Under the pieces are notes generated by a model that did not search any database, was not told where the DNA came from, and worked only from the letters and a program-made list of their open reading frames with translations. Of a stretch of DNA of 64,000 nt, positions 1-9,344 are shown piece after piece. Numbering within the stretch: the stretch's first letter is position 1; the number at the start of each line of letters is the position of its first letter. Source of the stretch: Lachnotalea sp041821265 (lineage in GTDB: Bacteria; Bacillota; Clostridia; Lachnospirales; Lachnospiraceae); contig JBGUEQ010000003.1 in the NCBI GenBank assembly GCA_041821265.1, forward strand, positions 62,001 to 126,000, written 5' to 3'. Made by a program: the position numbers and the translations under genes.

Positions 1-1
1 A

Positions 2-652
2 GATGTAACAATTATTGCAGGTTGTGGAATACATAATAGCGGTGATGAAAAGTCGCAGCATGATGGTGTTCATACGTTTTATATTGGCAAGAATGCTAAA
101 ATTAAATATGTAGAAAAGCATTATGGATCAGGTGATGGCAAGGGAGAAAGAGTACTTAATCCAGTTACGGTTGTTGAAATTGCACAGGGTGGATACATGG
201 AAATGGATACCGTGCAAATTAAAGGTGTAGATTCAACCGTTCGCAAAACTACTGCAACCCTGGGAAAAGATGCAACATTAGTAATTAAAGAAAAGATTCT
301 TACTCACGGTAATCAGTATGCTAAGACTGATTTTGAAGTGAATTTGGATGGGGAGAATTCAAGTGCCAACGTTATTTCTAGATCTGTAGCGAAAGACAAT
401 TCAAAGCAAATATTTTTATCTAAAATTAATGGTAATGCAAAATGTATGGGACATACGGAATGTGATGCAATTATAATGGACAACGGTGTGGTGAGTGCTA
501 TTCCAGAAATAACAGCAAATCATGTAGATGCATGCTTAATCCACGAAGCTGCAATTGGTAAGATTGCTGGTGAGCAGATTATTAAGCTTATGACTTTGGG
601 GCTTACGGAAAGTGAAGCAGAAGCGCAAATAGTAAATGGATTCCTTAAATAA
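2..652 (+). CDS. SufB/SufD-family Fe-S cluster assembly scaffold, 5' end outside window
   Basis: The reading frame is open from base 2, so the gene starts before the window; 216 C-terminal residues are visible. The sequence fits the beta-helical SufB/SufD core: an early GCGIHNSG segment, a stretch of short strand-like repeats, and the family-typical end with HTECDAI, a conserved SAIPEI segment and HEAAIGKIAGEQ. SufBD proteins work with the ATPase SufC to build Fe-S clusters in the cytosol. Clostridia often carry a short SufB/D type paired with SufC, and this is probably that type, although the missing N-terminus prevents assigning SufB or SufD. A strong hairpin follows 40 bases after the stop, so this is the last gene of its operon. 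Confidence 0.85.
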   Translation, partial: DVTIIAGCGIHNSGDEKSQHDGVHTFYIGKNAKIKYVEKHYGSGDGKGERVLNPVTVVEIAQGGYMEMDTVQIKGVDSTVRKTTATLGKDATLVIKEKILTHGNQYAKTDFEVNLDGENSSANVISRSVAKDNSKQIFLSKINGNAKCMGHTECDAIIMDNGVVSAIPEITANHVDACLIHEAAIGKIAGEQIIKLMTLGLTESEAEAQIVNGFLK

Positions 653-691
653 CTTGTAGTTATATTAGGCAGATAGAAATAGTAGTGATAA

Positions 692-732
692 AGACATAAA
701 AAGATGTGCTATATGCACATCTTTTTATGTCT
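692..732. terminator. bidirectional terminator between the suf gene and pfp
   Basis: An 18-bp perfect inverted repeat (692-709 and 715-732) with a 5-base loop has an A-run in the left arm and a T-run in the right arm. It can therefore stop transcripts from both the rightward suf gene and the leftward pfp gene, whose stop codon lies 2 bases further on. Confidence 0.85.
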
Positions 733-734
733 TG

Positions 735-1955
735 TTATTTTCTATATGAAAATAGTGGAAGTCCATCTTGTTCTGAAATGATTGCAGTACCTTTAATTAA
801 CGGAAGCACATAATTGAGGAATTGACTACCAATATTAGTACCATTTTTAGTAATCCATTCAAGCGGAACGGTTTTTTCCTGATTACACACAATAGTAACA
901 TCTACTAAATCATAAGCTAGTTCATAAGGTGAATCAGATAAACGATTAAAAGCGACCATCTTACCAGTTTCACCTTTTAAAGCAGCTTTTACACCAGTAG
1001 AGCCTGCCATAGAAGCTTCTGTTAGGTCAGTTAGTGATAGTAAGGTAGAAGAACAGCGTTGCGCAACATTAAGCTCAACAGAACGCACTTTAACTTTGAG
1101 CTTTTCTTTTACAAGATTTTCTAAATATTTTCCACATCCAGTTAGTATCTTGTGACCAAAGGTATCAACGGAAACACAGCTGACATTCTCACATATAAAA
1201 TTATTGTTCGAATCATGTAATCCCTCTGATACACATACAACTAGGTTTTGTTTGGTTTCTAGGTTGATTTCTAATTGTTTTATAAAATCATCTTCATCAA
1301 AATTGGATTCAGGCAGATAGATTAATACGGGATTATCATTTTCAAACTTTCGTGCTAGTACACTAGCAGCAGTAAGCCATCCAGCATGACGTCCCATTAT
1401 TTCAATAATTGTTACAGATTTTGTATCATAAATGGAAGCATCCATTGTAATTTCTCTAACGCTAGTAGCAACAAATTTAGCAGCACTGCCAAAGCCAGGA
1501 GTATGATCTGTATGAACTAAGTCATTATCAATGGTCTTAGGAATACCCATAATACAAATAGTACTGTTAACAGAAGCAGCATATTGTGAAAGTTTGCTAA
1601 CGGTGTCCATAGAATCATTTCCACCAATGTAAAGAAAATAACCAATATTAAGTTCTTCAAATTTAGAAAATAATGTTGGATATACATCATCACTTAAGTC
1701 TTCGGGAAGTTTATAGCGGCAAGACCCAAGATATGCACCAGGTGTAGTTTTAATTAGTTCTAATTCCTTGGTGGTTATTGTATTTGTTATGTTAAGAACA
1801 TTACCTTTTAAAAAGCCTTCAATTCCATTTTCCATACCATATACACAATCGATGGAGTCAATAGAGTTAAGGGATTCGACAATTACGCCGTAGAGGCTAC
1901 CATTAATGACAGCGGTAGGCCCACCAGACTGACCCACTATAAGATTTTTTTTCAT
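735..1955 (-). CDS. pfp: 6-phosphofructokinase, probably pyrophosphate-dependent
   Basis: The 406-residue protein matches the clostridial phosphofructokinase family in length and motifs. GQSGGPTAVIN at the N-terminus binds phosphate, IGGNDSMDT around residue 112 forms the phosphoryl-donor loop, MGIPKTIDNDL carries the catalytic aspartates, and IEIMGRHAGWL binds the sugar phosphate. The lysine in PKTIDND, where ATP enzymes have glycine, is the usual mark of a pyrophosphate donor. The role is conversion of fructose 6-phosphate to the 1,6-bisphosphate in glycolysis, reversible if PPi is used. The donor loop reads GGND rather than the common GGDD, so the donor should be tested. It is a single leftward gene. 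Confidence 0.85.
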   Translation of the reverse strand: MKKNLIVGQSGGPTAVINGSLYGVIVESLNSIDSIDCVYGMENGIEGFLKGNVLNITNTITTKELELIKTTPGAYLGSCRYKLPEDLSDDVYPTLFSKFEELNIGYFLYIGGNDSMDTVSKLSQYAASVNSTICIMGIPKTIDNDLVHTDHTPGFGSAAKFVATSVREITMDASIYDTKSVTIIEIMGRHAGWLTAASVLARKFENDNPVLIYLPESNFDEDDFIKQLEINLETKQNLVVCVSEGLHDSNNNFICENVSCVSVDTFGHKILTGCGKYLENLVKEKLKVKVRSVELNVAQRCSSTLLSLTDLTEASMAGSTGVKAALKGETGKMVAFNRLSDSPYELAYDLVDVTIVCNQEKTVPLEWITKNGTNIGSQFLNYVLPLIKGTAIISEQDGLPLFSYRK

Positions 1956-2130
1956 AAAATTTTCCTCATATAATAAGTTTGAGCAAAATATCAGGCTATC
2001 ACTTATTATTTCATTGCGTGGTTAATAGTAACTCATCGAACAAAGTCTATTCTAAAAAATAGCTCTATAAATCTATTTAAGATATTCACTGTGTATTTCT
2101 ATCACCAATAATATACAATAAAAAGCATGA

Positions 2131-2829
2131 TTTGACAAGGTATTATTTAGATATATACCAACGGGATCTAGTAATGATTTTGCACGTGGTCTTCAATTAC
2201 CGATAAACCCCAAAGAAGCAATTATGAATATATTAAAACCAAAATACTTTGCGCAGATAGATATTGGAGAGGTAATAACGAGTGAGGAAACAAGAAAATT
2301 TGTTGTTAGTAGTGGAATTGGTTTTGATGCTGAAATATGTCATGAGGCATTGGATTCGAAAATTAAAAAGATACTTAATAAATTCAAATTAGGTAAACTG
2401 ACTTATGTTGGGATTGCATTAAAATAGATTGCTTTATTTCAAACACCAAATGCTCAAATTGTGATAGATGGAGTTCAAAAGATAGCTTATAAAAGAATAT
2501 ATTTTATATCATCACATATACATAAATATGAAGGCGGTGGATTGATGTTGTGTCCAGATGCTAAGTTTGATGATGGAAAACTTGACATATGTGTTATTGG
2601 AAACATAAGTAAAATCAAGTTGCTATTTTTACTTCCGACGGCGTTTAGAGGTAAATATATTAAATACAAAGCAGTTGATATCATAAGATGTAATACTATA
2701 TCAATTCAAATTCCTATAGCACTTAGAGTGCACGCGGATGGCGAATCCGTTGGAAAAGAAAGTAGTATTATTGTAAAAAGTTTGCATGACAAAATTACGA
2801 TTATAACAGGTATATTTAAGACTTTATGA
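2131..2829 (+). pseudogene. diacylglycerol kinase-like lipid kinase, N-terminally truncated, internal stop
   Basis: One reading frame from 2131 to 2829 encodes YIPTGSSNDFARGL, the IPxGTxNDFA signature of the DAGK/YegS lipid kinase family, followed by typical central and C-terminal segments (YEGGGLMLCPDAKFDDGKLD and a C-terminal HADGE). The frame is broken by one TAG at 2425-2427, most simply a CAG-to-TAG change, and continues in the same frame to TAA or TGA at 2829. The N-terminal nucleotide-binding part with GGDGT is missing; a TGA at 2128 closes the frame upstream. The gene therefore looks dead. It precedes a PAP2 phosphatase, which suggests a former lipid-metabolism pair. Confidence 0.8.
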
Positions 2830-2999
2830 ATTTAGTGGATAAGGTTGTTTCTAGAAAAACAGTATGCTATAATTTACAATAGACTTGAAATTGATAACAA
2901 TAAGTCAAACAAACATATTATTATGTTTATTTGATAAATTTTGTGATTGCTAGATTTGAATTACTTCTTCTAATTCCATCATTCGAAAGGTTGGTATTT

Positions 3000-3668
3000 A
3001 TGAATTTTCAAATTTTAATAAAAAAATATAAACATGCATTTACATTATTATATGTATTAATCTATGTGCCATGGTTTATGTATCTAGAAAAACATGTAGT
3101 AAAGGGATATCACATTATTCATATGAATATAGATGATAAAATACCATTTATTGAAATGTTTATTGTTCCATATTTATTATGGTTCGCCTATGTAGCGATT
3201 ACACTAATGTATTTTTTCTTTTTTGACGTGAATAGCTATAAGAGGATGTGTCTGTTTCTATTTTCGGGAATGACTATATTTTTGATTATCTCAACCATAT
3301 ATCCAAATGGACATCAACTAAGACCAGTCGTTTTTACAAGGAATAATATGTTTACCCATATGGTTAAAGCACTATATAGTGCAGACACTCCAACCAATTT
3401 ATTTCCTAGTATACATGTTTTTAATTCGTTAGGAACACATTTGGCAATCATTAAGAGTGAAAAGTTAAAGGATAAGAAATGGCTTCATATAAGTTCGTTT
3501 ATATTAATGTTTTTCATAATAATGTCTACGTTATTTTTAAAACAGCACTCTATGTTTGATGTACTCACTGCTTTTGTTATGGCAGGAGGATTTTATTCTT
3601 TGGTTTACAGAAGCGAATTGATATATAACATTGGGAAAAAACAGGAGTACCAAGAGTCAACATATTAG
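3000..3668 (+). CDS. PAP2-superfamily membrane phosphatase
   Basis: About 222 residues with roughly six hydrophobic segments. PAP2 signature pieces are visible: FPSIHVFNSL (the PSxH motif) and STLFLKQHSMFDV, where KQHSxxD supplies the catalytic histidine and aspartate. The first PAP2 motif (KxxxxxxRP) is probably represented by the HQLRPV segment. Such enzymes dephosphorylate lipid phosphates such as phosphatidate or undecaprenyl pyrophosphate at the membrane. The ATG at 3000 is preferred because GAAAGG lies 9 bases upstream; the longer frame from a TTG at 2931 lacks a ribosome-binding site. It lies just downstream of a broken lipid-kinase gene. Confidence 0.8.
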   Translation: MNFQILIKKYKHAFTLLYVLIYVPWFMYLEKHVVKGYHIIHMNIDDKIPFIEMFIVPYLLWFAYVAITLMYFFFFDVNSYKRMCLFLFSGMTIFLIISTIYPNGHQLRPVVFTRNNMFTHMVKALYSADTPTNLFPSIHVFNSLGTHLAIIKSEKLKDKKWLHISSFILMFFIIMSTLFLKQHSMFDVLTAFVMAGGFYSLVYRSELIYNIGKKQEYQESTY

Positions 3669-3706
3669 AGATGAATGCAATATAGATTTAATTTCAAAGA
3701 AATAAT

Positions 3707-3752
3707 AATTAAAGAACAGAGTGTCTGCTAGCAGACACTCTGTTCTTTAATT
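3707..3752. terminator. 46-bp perfect palindrome, bidirectional terminator
   Basis: Bases 3707-3752 read identically on both strands (arms of 22 bp around a central TA). A-runs on the left and T-runs on the right allow termination in both directions between the convergent PAP2 and glycosyltransferase genes. The right arm includes the TAA stop of the glycosyltransferase. Confidence 0.85.
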
Positions 3753-4763
3753 AAATCCAAAAAATTTTTGTGTTAATTTATAACCTGCTACTGAAACGGT
3801 ACGACCACCCTTGCCTGGTAAGTTAACATAGCGTCCAAGTAGTCCAAAACGTAACTTGAAATAAAGACGTCCGTTCTTTTGCTTCAAGTATTTCCAAAGA
3901 GCTTGCTTCTTCTTAAAATTTTCATCAGAACGTGAGCGAATCAGCAAAATAGAAGAAACAGTAGTAATAATATCAAGATAACTAATCATATAATTACGAA
4001 GTTTTCTATCAGGAATACGATATACATCAAACGAATCGATCATAAGCTGATTCACTAAAATCTGTTGATCAACACGTTTAATCATTACGCTTTCGTGAAC
4101 CGATTGATCATCACGCCCAATAAAATATCGATAAAAGTTAACATTAAGATAATACAATGTCTTCACAGAAGGAAGTGGTTGGTATACAAAAAGATTATCT
4201 ACATAAAAAGTATGTTTTGGTAATTCCAAACCACAATCAATTAGTAACTGCGTGCGGTAAATAACGGAGTGCATTAATATATACTGCCCCTTGTGAAAAT
4301 GCTTCACCTGACGCCACGTAAAAATAACATTCTGTGGAAAAGCAGTTTTATAACTCATAATTTTCTTATGAGTAGCACCTTGCTTTTCATAAACAAAATT
4401 ACTGATTAACATATCTAATACTTGGTTTCCACCAATAATCGTTCTTAAAGTGTCGAGTATTTGATTATAAGCAACATCATTTACCCAATCATCACTATCC
4501 ACTACTTTGAAATATAGCCCAGTAGCATTTTTAATGCCAGTATTCACTGCTTCGCCGTGTCCCCCATTTTCTTGGTGAATTACTTTTACAATGGAAGGGT
4601 AATTGGTGAAATATTCATCTGCAATTTGAGCAGTACGATCAGTTGAACCATCATTTATAATTATAATTTCAACATCATCACCACCAATAAGTAGTGATTC
4701 TATACATTTTTGCATATAATTTTCTGAATTATAGCAAGGAATTGCTATAGATAAAAGCTTCAA
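3747..4763 (-). CDS. family 2 glycosyltransferase
   Basis: A 338-residue protein with a GT-A fold start: SIAIPCYNSENYM, then IIIINDGSTDRT (nucleotide-binding), NGGHGEAVNTGI, and VDSDDW, the DxD-type metal-binding motif, at about residue 93. The C-terminal half is basic and lacks clear membrane spans, so this is a soluble or peripherally bound enzyme that transfers a sugar from a nucleotide sugar, probably for a surface polysaccharide, teichoic acid or glycolipid. The acceptor cannot be read from the sequence. The start has a GGAGG-type site (AAGGAGGACAC) just upstream. It is transcribed alone. Confidence 0.85.
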   Translation of the reverse strand: MKLLSIAIPCYNSENYMQKCIESLLIGGDDVEIIIINDGSTDRTAQIADEYFTNYPSIVKVIHQENGGHGEAVNTGIKNATGLYFKVVDSDDWVNDVAYNQILDTLRTIIGGNQVLDMLISNFVYEKQGATHKKIMSYKTAFPQNVIFTWRQVKHFHKGQYILMHSVIYRTQLLIDCGLELPKHTFYVDNLFVYQPLPSVKTLYYLNVNFYRYFIGRDDQSVHESVMIKRVDQQILVNQLMIDSFDVYRIPDRKLRNYMISYLDIITTVSSILLIRSRSDENFKKKQALWKYLKQKNGRLYFKLRFGLLGRYVNLPGKGGRTVSVAGYKLTQKFFGFN

Positions 4764-4906
4764 TGTTGTGTCCTCCTTGTTATGAAACGTTTGAGTGAAA
4801 GTAATATTTTATATTATATTACTTCTATAATATTATATACGCTTTTGCTCAATATGAAAAGAAACAAATTCTTAAGGTATCTTTAATAGTTACTATTATA
4901 ATTCTA

Positions 4907-6676
4907 TTACATACGCTCAGGTGCTTCAAAGCCAAGTAAATTAATGCTTGTCTCAAGAATTTTTTTTGCTAAAGTTAATAATTTAATCCAGCTAGCTCTT
5001 GTAGTTGCATCTTCTTCAGAAATAATCTTTGTTTCATGATAGAAGCGGTTAAAAGCATTGGCTAAATCATACACGTAGGAGCAAATTTTATGAGGTGCTA
5101 ATTCTTCAAAGCTTGATTCTACAACACTGCTTAATTTCGTGAGTTCAAGCATAAGAGCCTTTTCACTTTCTGATTTAGCAGGGTTAATTGTCATGTGCTC
5201 ACCACCACCACCAAGTTCGCTATATTTTGCTAAAATTGATTTGATTCTTACAATTGTGTATAGAATATAAGGACCTGTATCACCTTCGAAAGAAGTGAAT
5301 CGATCAATATCAAATACATAATCTTTTGAAGTTTGATTGGATAAGTCGCCATACTTAACAGCAGATAATCCTACAATCTTAGAAGTGGAAAGTGCTTCTT
5401 CTTCAGAAATTAAGGTACGGTTTTCTTTCATCTTATTATACATTTCTTCATTAATACTAGTAATAAGATTCTCAAGACGCATCACACCACCTTCTCTAGT
5501 CTTAAAAGGTTTCCCGTCCTTTCCGTTCATTGTACCAAAACCTAAAAATTTCAATTCTGTATCATCACCAACTAGTTTGGTTTTTCTTGCACATCGAAAT
5601 ACCTGTTCAAAATATAATTCCTGGCGTTTATCGACTACGTAAATCAGTTTATCAGGATTGAATAATTTCATACGCTCTACAATGGTAGCAAGGTCAGTTG
5701 TGTTATAAAGAGATGCACCATCTGATTTCAAAATCATACATGGAGGAATTTCTTTTGTGTCGAAATCTTCCTTTACATCAACAACTAATGCACCATTACT
5801 AATTGTGGCATATCCATTATCCTTCATATATTTCACCATATCAGGGATATAAGGCTGAGCATCTGACTCACCCTTCCATAAGTCAAAGGATACATTAAGA
5901 TTCTCATAATTCTTCTTTAAATCAGTCACGGAAACCTTTAAAATATGCTTTAAAAGTGCCTGATAACCGCTACAACCGTTTTGAAGAAGATAAGTGGCCT
6001 CCATTGCAGCCTCTTTATAATCAGTGTCTTCCTTAGACTTACTGCTTGCAACAGGATAGATTTCTTCCAACTCTGAAATTGTAAAAGGTGATTTCGTTGG
6101 GTATTCACCTTCAAAGCTTTTATCAAAGTATACTAAATTAGGTTGTCTAAGCTTAAGCTCGGTGATGATTAATCCCATCTGAAGGCCCCAGTCACCTAAA
6201 TGAACATCACCGATTACATTGTGACCTATAAATTTGCCGATTCTTTTGATGCTTTCACCAATAATAGCAGAACGTAAGTGACCGACATGTAAAGGTTTGG
6301 CAACATTTGGACCGCCGTAATCAATAATAATTGTTTTAGGATGTTCAATCAGATCACAGCCAAGGCGCCAATCAGAAGATATTTGATCTAAATATCCTGC
6401 AAGAAATTCAGTAGATAGTTTTAAGTTAATAAATCCTGGCATAACAGCTTCTTTACTATCAAACAGAGTACTCACGTTTAATTTTTCTAGTACTTCATTT
6501 GCAATCGCAATAGGAGCTTTTTTGTATTCCTTAGCAGCAGGTAAAGCCCCGTTACACTGGTATTCACAAAGATCTGGTCGATTGGATAAGGTAACGCGCG
6601 CATATTTTTCATTATATCCACAAGCAGTAAAAGCACATATAAGCTCATCTGCAATTATATCAAGTATTTTTTTCAT
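4907..6676 (-). CDS. argS: arginyl-tRNA synthetase
   Basis: The 589-residue length fits ArgRS. Visible features are the ArgRS HIGH motif as HVGHLRS after NVAKPL (about residue 124), the KMSK-equivalent region KTREGGVMRL, and the C-terminal anticodon-binding domain with LANAFNRFYHETKI and a LLGFEAPERM end. It charges tRNA-Arg in the cytosol. The start has a GGAGG site (rc of cctcc at 6683-6687). No T-box leader can be recognised in the short upstream gap before the AraC gene. It is essential in most bacteria. Confidence 0.97.
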   Translation of the reverse strand: MKKILDIIADELICAFTACGYNEKYARVTLSNRPDLCEYQCNGALPAAKEYKKAPIAIANEVLEKLNVSTLFDSKEAVMPGFINLKLSTEFLAGYLDQISSDWRLGCDLIEHPKTIIIDYGGPNVAKPLHVGHLRSAIIGESIKRIGKFIGHNVIGDVHLGDWGLQMGLIITELKLRQPNLVYFDKSFEGEYPTKSPFTISELEEIYPVASSKSKEDTDYKEAAMEATYLLQNGCSGYQALLKHILKVSVTDLKKNYENLNVSFDLWKGESDAQPYIPDMVKYMKDNGYATISNGALVVDVKEDFDTKEIPPCMILKSDGASLYNTTDLATIVERMKLFNPDKLIYVVDKRQELYFEQVFRCARKTKLVGDDTELKFLGFGTMNGKDGKPFKTREGGVMRLENLITSINEEMYNKMKENRTLISEEEALSTSKIVGLSAVKYGDLSNQTSKDYVFDIDRFTSFEGDTGPYILYTIVRIKSILAKYSELGGGGEHMTINPAKSESEKALMLELTKLSSVVESSFEELAPHKICSYVYDLANAFNRFYHETKIISEEDATTRASWIKLLTLAKKILETSINLLGFEAPERM

Positions 6677-6748
6677 TGTTTCCTCCTAAATATAAATTTA
6701 CTTACCATATTATAATACGAAATAATTTAAAATGCTATAGCAAAAGCG

Positions 6749-7585
6749 TTATGATACATCGCTTGGAGCTTTGTTGAAGAGTTTTCGAAAGGCTCTTAAA
6801 TAACAGGAATAGTCGTTAAAGCCACTTTGCTCTGACGCTTTCATTATGGGAATACCATCTTGAATTAATTTATAAGATAACATTAAACGTTTTTGCAATA
6901 TGTAGTTATGAAGAGTAAACCCAGTTTCTTTTTTAAATTTATGCATCAAATAATATTTACTAATATAAAATTGTTCAGAAAGCAACTCAATGGATAACTC
7001 GTTTGTTATGTTTTGATTAATATAATTCAATATTTTTTCGATTTGCTTATCATACTTTAATAAATCGTCACTTTTTAAGTATAAATCCCCTAAGAAAATT
7101 CGATTTAAGTAAACCATAAATTGAATGAACAATGCATTACAGATGAGCCTACTTCCAAATTCATCCGATTTTAATGAAATTTCTAATTCTTTGATAATTG
7201 TTTTTAATCTATTTTGAAATTTGGTATCTAAGCGAATTAAATTAAAACTTCTTTCATCAGCTAAACGAAAGCAGGTGGTAATATCACAAGAATTATCATT
7301 TTGAGAGGAAATAAAATCGTTGTCAATCCAAAGGATAATTCGTTCATATTCTTGTGAAGAATCAATAATAGGTTTATGAACATCATGATGGTTAACTAAA
7401 AGAATATCCCAAGGTTTTAGGTAATAGGCTTTTCCTTCTATAAAATATGTGACATTTCCTTTTAAAAAAATAATTATTTTATCGAAGTCATGATAGTGGA
7501 ATTCAAATTCTTTGGAGGTTTTGTCTTTTAAATGAAATAATTTAAACTTTTGATTTAGATATCCAACTCGTTTATCTTTATCCAT
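6749..7585 (-). CDS. AraC-family transcriptional regulator with cupin sensor domain
   Basis: 278 residues. The N-terminal half contains FEFHYHDFDKIIIFLKG and a PWDILLVNHHDVH segment, typical of a cupin ligand-sensing domain. The C-terminal 100 residues carry two helix-turn-helix motifs: the first around LSIELLSEQFYISKYYLMHKF, the second around SGFNDYSCYLRAFRKLFNKAPS, which is the AraC signature. It probably controls sugar-related or stress genes in response to a small ligand. No obvious target operon is adjacent, and argS lies immediately downstream on the same strand, separated by about 70 bases. Confidence 0.85.
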   Translation of the reverse strand: MDKDKRVGYLNQKFKLFHLKDKTSKEFEFHYHDFDKIIIFLKGNVTYFIEGKAYYLKPWDILLVNHHDVHKPIIDSSQEYERIILWIDNDFISSQNDNSCDITTCFRLADERSFNLIRLDTKFQNRLKTIIKELEISLKSDEFGSRLICNALFIQFMVYLNRIFLGDLYLKSDDLLKYDKQIEKILNYINQNITNELSIELLSEQFYISKYYLMHKFKKETGFTLHNYILQKRLMLSYKLIQDGIPIMKASEQSGFNDYSCYLRAFRKLFNKAPSDVS

Positions 7586-7728
7586 AAATATAGATTATCC
7601 TTCCTTGTGTTTTGATATATAGTATAAAGCACTTTTTGCAAGGTATCAAGCAATTATTTCACTATTACTGATAAAGATATTGTATATAATTATAGTATAA
7701 GATAAAGAAATCAATAGTATAAATTATC

Positions 7729-7861
7729 GTAACTATTCAGAATCCCACTAACGCGAGGTGTTTTGCAAAGCAAAATCCCGAGTTTTATAGCGCTAAAATG
7801 CAAGTTTCTTGCATTTTATGTGCATCGCATAGCGGTAACTATGAAGTTACTGAATAGTTAC
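7729..7861. repeat. dispersed intergenic repeat, copy A (133 bp)
   Basis: The element is bounded by perfect 12-bp terminal inverted repeats, GTAACTATTCAG at 7729-7740 and CTGAATAGTTAC at 7850-7861. Inside it has a palindromic block (7757-7777), TAGCGCTA, and TAGCGGTAACTATG (7830-7843). The 21-bp block and the 14-bp block recur in inverted orientation in the element at 20787-20989. No protein is encoded, so a MITE-like or palindromic-unit repeat is likely. Confidence 0.7.
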
Positions 7862-7906
7862 AAATTATCAATGTAATCAAATTAATTGTATAAGGGAGTG
7901 AATGAT

Positions 7907-8350
7907 ATGGAATCGACAGTACTTAAAAGTTTAATGAAAGAAAATGATATTTTCAATATTCGTACAGAATCATTTATATGTGAAGGTGCATTATACAATG
8001 CAACTTATATTCCTAATAACGAGGTTTCTCAAGAGAATGAAATCCTTTCAAATATTTCCTTACATGAGGATGAAATCCCGCAACAAGTAGAGATTATGTT
8101 AGAAAAAGTGATAAAATATCCTTCGGAAAATTTTTATTATAAAAACAAAATAAATATGATTATAGTGACGGTAATTAAATCAACAGAAATCAAACTGTCT
8201 TCGTTTACAGAAAATATAAATTGTGAACAATATGAAATTGCATTAGCAGCGGCAACAGCAGCTTATAAATTTGATTTAGTTAAAAATTATTTGACCGTTA
8301 ATATGAAGGCGGGTATAGTTCCTATTCATATTAATTCGTGTAATCGATAA
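7907..8350 (+). CDS. hypothetical protein, 147 residues
   Basis: I do not recognise this family. The protein is acidic in its first half and has an alanine-rich helix (ALAAATAAYKF) near residue 120; no signal peptide, membrane span or catalytic motif is evident. The ATG at 7907 is chosen because GGGAG (7894-7898) lies 8 bases upstream. An in-frame TTG at 7886 lies before this site and is unlikely to be used. It is monocistronic, with repeat copy A immediately upstream, and its stop is followed by a hairpin at 8420-8463. Confidence 0.65.
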   Translation: MESTVLKSLMKENDIFNIRTESFICEGALYNATYIPNNEVSQENEILSNISLHEDEIPQQVEIMLEKVIKYPSENFYYKNKINMIIVTVIKSTEIKLSSFTENINCEQYEIALAAATAAYKFDLVKNYLTVNMKAGIVPIHINSCNR

Positions 8351-8419
8351 TAGCAAATAACGACCCTCTACCAAGGACTATTTGTTTATTATAGAAAAGC
8401 GCTGTTACATAAGCGTTTT

Positions 8420-8463
8420 ATGCCTGAGCAGATAATGTAGCAATATTCAATTCGCTCGGGCAT
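8420..8463. other. stem-loop downstream of the 147-residue hypothetical gene
   Basis: ATGCCTGAGC (8420-8429) can pair with GCTCGGGCAT (8454-8463), leaving a 24-base loop. No T-run follows at once, so it may be a weak terminator or the remains of a repeat rather than a clean rho-independent site. Confidence 0.35.
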
Positions 8464-8521
8464 GTATTTTGGTATAAAGCGTATTGTATGTTGTAGGAAG
8501 CAGAAAACATTTTTTACAACT

Positions 8522-8557
8522 AAAAAAGGGAAAGAATAATAAGTATTCTTTCCCTTT
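8522..8557 (-). terminator. terminator of the leftward 119-residue hypothetical gene
   Basis: A 14-bp inverted repeat (8525-8538 and 8544-8557) with a 5-base loop is followed on the minus strand by six T residues (complement of 8522-8527). It lies 30 bases after the stop codon of the gene at 8587-8946. Confidence 0.85.
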
Positions 8558-8586
8558 CAATCAATTTTCCATAAATTATTTAAATA

Positions 8587-8946
8587 TTAATGTCCATCAT
8601 AAAGTCTGACAAATTCTTTCTCATCAATTTCTTTGGAATCAAATTCATCGCGACCATTGAAATTTGAAAAATCCAGAAAATCCACACTATCACATTTGAT
8701 ATCTCCAGATTTTAAGGCAAGTATATACTCGTCAATTTTTTGGACATATGTAGGTTTGCCAGTAAGGTTATTCCCTTGATCCATCGTTTTTAATAATTGT
8801 TTACCAAATATTGTCTCAACTATCACTTCACTATCAGGTTTCGTATTACTAAAAATAAAATTAGCGATGTTTTTCACGTTGTTTTCAAAATAATAACAAG
8901 TTTGTTCATCGGCGTTGTTAATGTATCCGCGTAATAATTCTTCCAT
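8587..8946 (-). CDS. hypothetical acidic protein, 119 residues
   Basis: The family is not recognised. It is a small, soluble, acidic protein rich in Asp, Glu and Asn, predicted mostly helical in its first half, with no membrane span, signal peptide or cysteine pair. Translation is well supported: GGAGG lies 6 bases before the ATG, and a clean terminator follows. It is a monocistronic leftward gene flanked by unrelated genes, so context gives no function. Confidence 0.65.
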   Translation of the reverse strand: MEELLRGYINNADEQTCYYFENNVKNIANFIFSNTKPDSEVIVETIFGKQLLKTMDQGNNLTGKPTYVQKIDEYILALKSGDIKCDSVDFLDFSNFNGRDEFDSKEIDEKEFVRLYDGH

Positions 8947-9344
8947 AATGACCTCCGTTACAAATAAATCTAGTTGTTAGCAAGCACCCACAAATCGCAT
9001 TATAGCACATTAAATCCGTAACGTAAATTGAAATTTTACTTTAGACATAAATATTTAACAAAAAAACTCAATTAATTTAACAGTTATTAACAAAGGATAG
9101 GATTGAACACTATAAAATTCCATTGTTTTATTGTTACATTCTTCTTGAAAATAATTTATTATATTGCAAATTTACTATATTCAAATAAATAAAAATACGA
9201 TATAATCAGAAGGTTAACTATTTTCGGCATATATTTCTTACAAAAAATGTGTTTGTAAAAAATTGGCATATTATGATATAAATAAAACAAATTAAAACAT
9301 TACTAGGGCTAGAATGTATCGCCCAATAGTGGAGGAAAAAATTA
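8947..9344. other. AT-rich intergenic region, 398 bp
   Basis: No credible open reading frame, repeat or RNA is visible. It must hold the promoters of the divergent genes at 8587-8946 and 9345-10535. A TATGATATAAAT stretch near 9270-9282 could be the -10 region for the rightward gene, but no convincing -35 partner was found. Confidence 0.4.
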
